Assembly (NCBI GenBank): GCA_964575605.1
Contig: CAZNRN010000033.1
Span: 1-31,818 of the forward strand
Direction of reading: 5' to 3'
Length of the DNA stretch: 31,818 bases
Origin: JAPWJZ01 sp964575605
GTDB lineage: Bacteria > Pseudomonadota > Alphaproteobacteria > Micavibrionales > UBA2020
Shown: piece after piece, positions 24,360 through 31,818 of the stretch
How the letters are laid out: each line of letters starts with the position of its first letter
How positions within the stretch are numbered: position 1 is the first letter of the stretch
Program-made: the position numbers and the translations under genes
The notes under the pieces: model-generated
Databases searched by the model: none
Told to the model about the DNA's origin: nothing
What the model saw: the letters and a program-made list of their open reading frames with translations, nothing else

Positions 24360-25883
24360 GTGACCAAGCAAAAAGAAGTGGATGTACTCGTCATCGGCGG
24401 CGGCGTGAATGGCTGTGGCATTGCGCGTGACCTCGCGGGCCGCGGGCTGTCGGTGCTGTTGTGCGAGAAGGATGACCTTGCCTCAGCGACGTCATCGGCC
24501 TCGTCGAAGCTGATCCACGGCGGGTTGCGCTACCTCGAGCATTACGAATTCAAGCTGGTGCGTCACGCGCTGCAGGAACGCGAGGTGCTGCTGAAATCCG
24601 CGCCGCATATCATCTGGCCATTAACATTCGTCTTGCCGCACCACAAGAAACTGCGGCCGTGGTGGATGATACGCCTCGGCCTTTTCCTCTATGACCACCT
24701 TGGCGGCCGCAAGATTTTGCCGGCGTCGCAAAGCCGCTCGCTGCCCGGTACGCTGCTGGGGCAACCGCTGAAATCGGAATACCGCCGCGGCTTCACCTAT
24801 GCGGATTGCTGGGTGGAGGATACGCGCCTCGTCGTGCTCTGCGCCAAGGATGCGCAGGAAAAAGGCGCCGAGATTTATACGCGCACCGAATGCACCAACC
24901 TGTCGAAACACCCGAAACAGGACCACTGGACCGCCACGCTGCGTGACAACCGCACCGATGAAAAGGTGAAAATTTCCGCCCGTATGGTCGTCAACGCCTC
25001 CGGCCCCTGGGTCGGCAAGACGCTCGGCCTCGCAGGCGACGAAGTCGGCAAGTACAAGGTGCGCTGGGTCAAGGGCAGCCATATCATCGTCAACCGCATA
25101 TATCAGGGCGAACACGCCTATATATTGCAGAACGAGGACGGCCGCATCGTCTTCGTCATCCCCTACGAGAAAAAATACACCCTTATCGGCACCACCGATA
25201 TCGAATACAAGGATGATATCGAGGAAGTGCGCATCACGGTCGACGAAGTCGACTACCTCTGCGCCGCCGTCAACAAATTCCTGCGTCACCCCGTAAAGCC
25301 TGAAGACGTGCAGTGGACCTATAGCGGCGTGCGACCGCTGGTCGACGACGGGGACAAGGATGCGTCGAGCGTCACGCGCGATTATATCCTCGACCTCGAG
25401 GATTACCACGGCGTGCCGATCCTGTCGGTCTATGGCGGCAAAATCACCACCTTCCGCAAGCTGTCGGAGCAGGCGGGTGACATGGTGGTCGAAAAACTGG
25501 GCAGAGGCGGCAAGAAGTGGACCGAAACCGCGCCGCTGCCGGGGGCAGAGGCCAATGCCGCCAACTTCGGCACCTTCCTGAAGACGCTACGCCGCGAATA
25601 CAACTGGCTGCCGGAAGCATTAGCCCAGCGCCTCTGCCGCGCCTACGGCTCCCGCGCGCGCGACATCCTGCGCGGCGCAAAACGCGTCGCCGACCTCGGC
25701 GAATACATGGGCGACGGCGTGTATGAAAACGAAATCAAATACCTCGTCCACGCCGAATGGGCTGAAACGCTGGAAGACGTTCTCTGGCGCCGCTCCAAAC
25801 TGGGGCTGCATGTGTCCGAAGACACCGAGAAGAAAATCAAGAAGTTGCTGAAGAAGCTTACCTCGAAGAAAGGTAAAGAATAA
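24360..25883 (+). CDS. glpD: Aerobic glycerol-3-phosphate dehydrogenase
   Basis: A 507-residue FAD enzyme of the inner membrane surface that oxidises sn-glycerol-3-phosphate to dihydroxyacetone phosphate and passes electrons to quinone (EC 1.1.5.3). The N-terminal FAD motif GGGVNG is at 13-18, followed by LCEKDDLASATSSASSKLIHGG and LRYLEHYEFKLVRHALQERE, diagnostic of GlpD. Length equals the homodimeric aerobic form. It begins with GTG, with AGGG about 9 bases upstream. A weak promoter-like TTGCCT and AATTAT pair lies about 40-55 bases before the start. Its TAA overlaps the glpK ATG by one base. No glpF or glpR is nearby. Confidence 0.95.
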   Translation: MTKQKEVDVLVIGGGVNGCGIARDLAGRGLSVLLCEKDDLASATSSASSKLIHGGLRYLEHYEFKLVRHALQEREVLLKSAPHIIWPLTFVLPHHKKLRPWWMIRLGLFLYDHLGGRKILPASQSRSLPGTLLGQPLKSEYRRGFTYADCWVEDTRLVVLCAKDAQEKGAEIYTRTECTNLSKHPKQDHWTATLRDNRTDEKVKISARMVVNASGPWVGKTLGLAGDEVGKYKVRWVKGSHIIVNRIYQGEHAYILQNEDGRIVFVIPYEKKYTLIGTTDIEYKDDIEEVRITVDEVDYLCAAVNKFLRHPVKPEDVQWTYSGVRPLVDDGDKDASSVTRDYILDLEDYHGVPILSVYGGKITTFRKLSEQAGDMVVEKLGRGGKKWTETAPLPGAEANAANFGTFLKTLRREYNWLPEALAQRLCRAYGSRARDILRGAKRVADLGEYMGDGVYENEIKYLVHAEWAETLEDVLWRRSKLGLHVSEDTEKKIKKLLKKLTSKKGKE

Positions 25884-27364
25884 TGGCCAAATTCATCCTC
25901 GCCATCGACCAGGGTACCACCAGCACGCGCGCGATATTGTTCGACGAGAAAGGCCATCTTGTCGGCATGGCGCAGAAGGAACTGGTGCTGCATTATCCCA
26001 ATAACGGCTGGGTGGAGCAGAACCCGGAGGATATCTGGGCGGATACGGGCTTTGTCTGCCGCGGCGTCTTGCAGCAGCACAGCGTGCATCCCGCCAACAT
26101 CATTGCCATCGGCATAACCAACCAGCGCGAGACCACGGTCGTCTGGGACCGTGCGACGGGGGAGCCGGTTTATAACGCCATCGTCTGGCAGGACCGCCGC
26201 ACGGCGGATATCTGTGACGAACTGAAAAAGCAGGGCAAGGAAGAAACCTTCGCCAAAAAGACCGGCCTGCTGCTTGACCCCTATTTCTCGGGCACGAAAA
26301 TCAAATGGATACTCGACAACGTCAAGGGCGCGCGCGAACGCGCCGGGAAAGGCGAACTGGCCTTCGGCACCATTGATAGTTTTCTCCTGTGGCGCATCAC
26401 GGGCGGCAAGTCGCACAAGACGGATATCACCAATGCGTCCCGCACCCTGCTCTATAATATCACCGAGCAGAAATGGGATGTGGAGCTGATGAACCTGCTG
26501 GGCATCCCCGGCCAGCTGCTGCCCGAAGTCTGCGACAATGCGCATGATTTCGGCCGCGCGCAGCGCGGGTTTTTGGGCGAGGAAGTCCCCGTCTTCGGCA
26601 TGGCCGGCGACCAGCAGGCGGCGCTGTTCGGGCAGGCCTGCTTCAAGCCCGGCATGGCGAAAATCACCTATGGGACGGGCTGCTTCGCGCTGATGAACAT
26701 CGGGCCGGAATACAAGGCATCGAAAAACAAAATGCTGACCACGGTCGCCTCGCGCCTTGACGGCAAAATCAATTACGCGATCGAGGGCGCAATTTTCGTG
26801 GCGGGTGCGGCCATCCAGTGGCTGCGCGACGGGCTCGGCATCATCAAGTCGTCGCAGGAAACCGAAAAAATCGCACTGAGCGTGAAGGATAACGGCGGCG
26901 TTTACATGGTGCCTGCCTTTACCGGCCTCGGCGCGCCTTACTGGAACCCGCGCGCCCGCGCCTGCATCTCGGGCCTCACGCGCGCGGCGACATCTGCGCA
27001 TATCGTGCGCGCGGCGCTGGAGGCGCAGGCTTACCAGACGGCTGATTTGATGGGTGCGATGGCCGAAGACGCCGGATACCCGATGACCGAAGTGCGCGTC
27101 GACGGCGGCATGGTGAAGAACAGCTGGGTCTGCCAGTTTATTGCCGACATGACCGCGACGCCCGTGCTGCGCCCCACCTGTATAGAGACAACGGCACTGG
27201 GTGCCGCCTATCTTGCCGGATTGAAAGCGGGTGTTTTCAAGTCGACGGATGATATTGCTGCAGCCTGGCAGTGCGAGCAGCGATTCTCGCCTAAGCTGCC
27301 CTCGGCCGAGCGCGAAGCCCTTTATGAAGGCTGGCAGCATGCGGTCAAACAGGTATTGGCCTGA
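25883..27364 (+). CDS. glpK: Glycerol kinase
   Basis: A 493-residue FGGY-family kinase that phosphorylates glycerol with ATP to glycerol-3-phosphate (EC 2.7.1.30), the substrate of GlpD encoded just upstream. The ATP-binding start AIDQGTTSTRAILFD (7-21), NQRETTVVWDR, WQDRRTADICDEL, DPYFSGTKIKWIL and GMAGDQQAALFGQ are all present. Length is normal for the family (about 490-505). The ATG shares one base with the glpD stop (TAATG), so the pair is translationally coupled. Confidence 0.96.
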   Translation: MAKFILAIDQGTTSTRAILFDEKGHLVGMAQKELVLHYPNNGWVEQNPEDIWADTGFVCRGVLQQHSVHPANIIAIGITNQRETTVVWDRATGEPVYNAIVWQDRRTADICDELKKQGKEETFAKKTGLLLDPYFSGTKIKWILDNVKGARERAGKGELAFGTIDSFLLWRITGGKSHKTDITNASRTLLYNITEQKWDVELMNLLGIPGQLLPEVCDNAHDFGRAQRGFLGEEVPVFGMAGDQQAALFGQACFKPGMAKITYGTGCFALMNIGPEYKASKNKMLTTVASRLDGKINYAIEGAIFVAGAAIQWLRDGLGIIKSSQETEKIALSVKDNGGVYMVPAFTGLGAPYWNPRARACISGLTRAATSAHIVRAALEAQAYQTADLMGAMAEDAGYPMTEVRVDGGMVKNSWVCQFIADMTATPVLRPTCIETTALGAAYLAGLKAGVFKSTDDIAAAWQCEQRFSPKLPSAEREALYEGWQHAVKQVLA

Positions 27365-27376
27365 TAAAGCTTGTTT

Positions 27377-27398
27377 AATTATTTCCCATAATTTTTTT
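27377..27398 (+). terminator. Weak A+T-rich terminator after glpK
   Basis: AATTAT (27377-27382) pairs with ATAATT (27388-27393) around a 5-base loop and is followed by five more T residues. The stem is all A-T, so efficiency is doubtful. Its end overlaps the -35 box of the next gene's promoter. Confidence 0.35.
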
Positions 27399-27425
27399 GA
27401 CATATCGCCGAATCCCGTGCTACGA
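27397..27425 (+). promoter_or_regulatory. Promoter of the glycine-zipper membrane protein gene
   Basis: TTGACA (27397-27402) and CTACGA (27420-27425) are separated by exactly 17 bases, preceded by a TG in extended -10 position (27418-27419 region). Start is expected near 27432. The leader then carries a GGGGG/CCCCC hairpin (27438-27442 with 27450-27454). Confidence 0.55.
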
Positions 27426-27496
27426 ATTGCACCGTCCGGGGGAGGCAGACCCCCTTGTTATTAAACAGCTGATTTATACAGAAGGATGCACAGAAC

Positions 27497-27928
27497 ATGG
27501 GTTTAGGAAGAGGCGTAGCAGGCGCAGCAGCGCTGGTTGGTATTCTGGCGGCAGTTGCCTGCCCGATCGCAGGCGCGATCGCGGGCGGCGTGCTGGTCTG
27601 GGGTGCCACCTCGGCGACGATGGGCACGGGCGCGGCTGTCGCGCTGACGGCGGCCGGCGTTGTCGGCGGCGGCGTTGCAGGCCGTCTCGTCGGCGCAGTG
27701 GTTGCTATTGCAGCGGTCGGCCTCGCGCGCCTTGCCGCCAGCAGCCGCCTTGTCTCCAATAGCGATTTCAAGATCAAGCGCAACTTCGCCAACGACGATC
27801 ACGCTCCCTCGCTGTCGAAAAAGCTGGGCGGCCTCTTCTCGAAGGCAAGCAACGATGTGGCGGATGAACTGCCCCACGGCCTGAAAGAAGACATCAAGGT
27901 GAAAGCGCCGCTGCAATTCAAGCGCTAA
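27497..27928 (+). CDS. Small glycine-zipper membrane protein of unknown function
   Basis: A 143-residue protein. The first 85 residues are very rich in Gly, Ala and Val with G-x-x-x-G spacing (GIL, AGAIAGGVLVWGA, GVVGGGVAGRLVGAVVAIAAVG), giving two to three closely packed membrane helices. The C-terminal 60 residues are polar and basic (KIKRNFANDDHAP, then SKKLGGLFSKASNDVADELPHG) and presumably cytoplasmic. There is no cleavable signal peptide and no recognised family. GAAGGA (27481-27486) lies 10 bases before the ATG. It has its own promoter and is closed by a strong terminator, so it is a single-gene unit that is probably well expressed. Confidence 0.65.
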   Translation: MGLGRGVAGAAALVGILAAVACPIAGAIAGGVLVWGATSATMGTGAAVALTAAGVVGGGVAGRLVGAVVAIAAVGLARLAASSRLVSNSDFKIKRNFANDDHAPSLSKKLGGLFSKASNDVADELPHGLKEDIKVKAPLQFKR

Positions 27929-27953
27929 GCTTTTAGATACCGTGAAAAACATG

Positions 27954-27980
27954 AGGGGCCTGCGCTTTAAGCAGGCCCCT
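27954..27980. terminator. Bidirectional intrinsic terminator
   Basis: AGGGGCCTGC (27954-27963) and GCAGGCCCCT (27971-27980) form a perfect 10-base stem with a 7-base loop. TAAGTTTT follows on the plus strand. On the minus strand the stem is followed by CATG and five T residues. It can end both the small membrane protein gene and readthrough from the secA/HD-GYP unit. Confidence 0.8.
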
Positions 27981-28035
27981 TAAGTTTTGCACACACACTT
28001 TAAATCTTGCTTTTTATTACCCTAGAATTCCGTTT

Positions 28036-28085
28036 GTCCTGTTGGACTTTTTTATCGTGCCGGGCGTATCCGCCTCTTGCACGAT
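28036..28085 (+). other. Intergenic stem-loops of unknown role
   Basis: GTCC-TGTT-GGAC followed by six T residues (28036-28053) is a short terminator-like hairpin. Directly next, ATCGTGC (28054-28060) pairs with GCACGAT (28079-28085), with an inner GGCG/CGCC stem. No gene lies within 27929-28170. It may be a small RNA or the 3' end of the minus-strand unit. Confidence 0.35.
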
Positions 28086-28170
28086 TTCACTATAACAAAG
28101 CACTGTAACCAAACCCTTAACGCAAAATGAATAAAGGGTTAATTCCGGCCGTTTATTGGGGTTGGAAGGC

Positions 28171-28791
28171 TTAATCGCGCCCGTAATAGGTGGGGTCGAG
28201 GCGGTGTTTTTGCTTGGTGTAAAGGTCGACCGCGACGTCGACGGTAGTGGCGTCGTAGCGCGTGCCGCTGTTCTTTTGGATCCAGTCGAGCGCTTCCTCG
28301 ACCGACAGCGCCTGCCGCCAGGGGCGTTCGTGGGTGATGGCGTCCATCACGTTGGCAACGCAAAGGATGCGCGCCTCGAGCAGAATATCGTCGCCGCGCA
28401 GGCCCTGCGGATAGCCAGAGCCGTCGATATGCTCGTGGTGCTGTAAAATAATTTCCGCGACCGGCCAGGGGAATTCGATGCTTTTTAAAATCTCGTGGCC
28501 GTAGGTGGGGTGCTGGCGGATATAGCCCCATTCGTCGTCGGTCAACGCACCCGGTTTGTTGAGAATTTCCTGCGGGATAAGGACGTTGCCGAAATCATGC
28601 AGAGTCGCCGCCATGCGAAGCCCGTCGACAGTGTCTTCATCAAGCCCCATCAACTGGCCGAGCGTGCGCGCGATCTGCTGCACGCGGCCCTGGTGGCCGG
28701 CGGCATAGGCCTCGCGCAGGCCGATGGTGTCGGATAGCACGCCGACGGTCTGGAAAAGGCAGCGCTGGATTTCTTCTTTTGGAAATGTCAT
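28171..28791 (-). CDS. HD-GYP domain c-di-GMP phosphodiesterase
   Basis: A 206-residue protein that is essentially a stand-alone HD-GYP domain, predicted to hydrolyse c-di-GMP. Metal and signature residues are intact: H33 (AGHQGRV), HD at 65-66 (ATLHDFGNVLIP), H94 (RQHPTYGHE) and HHE at 118-120, with DGSGYPQGLRG at 123-133. Only a 25-residue N-terminal extension precedes the domain, so the sensory input is not encoded here. AGGAGG (28796-28801) gives a strong, closely spaced ribosome site. It starts 15 bases after the secA stop and should be co-transcribed with it, an unusual pairing. Confidence 0.92.
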   Translation of the reverse strand: MTFPKEEIQRCLFQTVGVLSDTIGLREAYAAGHQGRVQQIARTLGQLMGLDEDTVDGLRMAATLHDFGNVLIPQEILNKPGALTDDEWGYIRQHPTYGHEILKSIEFPWPVAEIILQHHEHIDGSGYPQGLRGDDILLEARILCVANVMDAITHERPWRQALSVEEALDWIQKNSGTRYDATTVDVAVDLYTKQKHRLDPTYYGRD

Positions 28792-28806
28792 CCAGCCTCC
28801 TGTTCC

Positions 28807-31584
<2,778 letters not shown>

Positions 31585-31637
31585 GTCTCTTCCAGTCTTG
31601 TTATTCCGTAAAACGGAGCCTTTTTTATGTCCCCTGA

Positions 31638-31665
31638 CATATAAAGCAGATTGCAGCCAAGTCAA
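31638..31665 (-). promoter_or_regulatory. secA promoter
   Basis: On the minus strand, TTGACT (31660-31665) and TATATG (31638-31643) are 16 bases apart. Start is predicted near 31631, giving a leader of about 45 bases to the secA ATG at 31584. Confidence 0.6.
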
Positions 31666-31688
31666 CGGGCGAAAAGCGGCAAAACCCC

Positions 31689-31717
31689 TTGCTAATCCAG
31701 CAAAAACGGCCTTATAT
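31689..31717 (+). promoter_or_regulatory. Promoter of the divergent gene at the right edge
   Basis: TTGCTA (31689-31694) and TTATAT (31712-31717) are separated by 17 bases. Start is predicted near 31724. It is back-to-back with the secA promoter. Confidence 0.5.
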
Positions 31718-31789
31718 GACTGAAAATCGGGTCGATCGGCAGCATGCCGGTGTCCAGCCCCGCCCCAACCCTGTTCAGGAGACTATGGA

Positions 31790-31818
31790 ATGACTGCCCG
31801 TACCACCCTTGCCGCGCT
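31790..31818 (+). CDS. Start of a gene truncated by the window edge
   Basis: Only ATG and eight further codons are present (MTARTTLAA). AGGAG (31777-31781) lies 8 bases upstream, a strong ribosome site, and a promoter is present. A competing ATG at 31785 stops after two codons. The basic, then hydrophobic start would suit a signal peptide. In many alphaproteobacteria a periplasmic peptidyl-prolyl isomerase gene is divergent from secA, but nine residues cannot prove this. Confidence 0.6.

Noticed and set aside
31605..31626. Hairpin TCCGT/ACGGA with T6 in the secA leader as a plus-strand terminator
   Set aside because: The stem has only 5 pairs with a 3-base loop, a 3-base gap precedes the T-run, and no plus-strand gene ends there.
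31585..31665. Longer SecA start at 31665
   Set aside because: It adds 27 residues without similarity to SecA N-termini, and the start lies upstream of the predicted transcription start. MFAALAKKMFG at 31584 has a good ribosome site.

Overview
The window reads as a chromosomal segment of an alphaproteobacterium. Evidence: moderately high G+C, alphaproteobacterial-style housekeeping genes, an ECF sigma/NrsF/bufferin operon of the Caulobacter type, and CckA-like kinase motifs. The order is uncertain; a Micavibrio- or Rhodospirillales-like lineage is only a guess. I see no insertion sequence, prophage, CRISPR array, rRNA or tRNA.

Region 1 (1-11.5 kb) is a secretion and second-messenger block. 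It starts with the C-terminal end of a His/Gly/Asn-rich protein. A tight operon follows: type I secretion outer-membrane protein, ABC exporter with a degenerate C39-like domain, HlyD-type adaptor, and a CHASE2 transmembrane class III adenylate cyclase. Convergent to it lie a large FecR-domain/proline-linker/RTX-like protein, which is the probable export substrate, and a fusion of a cyclic-nucleotide-binding domain to an EAL c-di-GMP phosphodiesterase. Together they suggest an envelope-stress or adhesion module in which cAMP made by the cyclase could be read by the EAL protein.

Region 2 (11.6-14.2 kb) holds a DUF3307 membrane protein, a TauE/SafE permease, a structured 0.5-kb intergenic region with two outward-facing terminators, and a response regulator with an unfamiliar N-terminal half.

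Region 3 (14.1-17.9 kb, minus strand) is a complete bufferin operon: ECF sigma factor, NrsF-type membrane anti-sigma, DUF2282 bufferin precursor, DoxX, MNIO enzyme (DUF692) and DUF2063 partner. This is a copper-sequestering modified-peptide system under metal or stress control.

Region 4 (18-28 kb, plus strand) is mainly catabolic: acetoacetyl-CoA synthetase with a coupled small membrane protein, a SpoU methyltransferase, an ankyrin protein, a leucine-type amino-acid dehydrogenase with a possibly switchable leader, an orphan histidine kinase, glpD-glpK and a glycine-zipper membrane protein. The enzymes fit use of ketone bodies, branched-chain amino acids and glycerol-3-phosphate.

Region 5 (28-31.8 kb) has secA followed by an HD-GYP phosphodiesterase on the minus strand. 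The first codons of a divergent gene, possibly exported, lie at the right edge.
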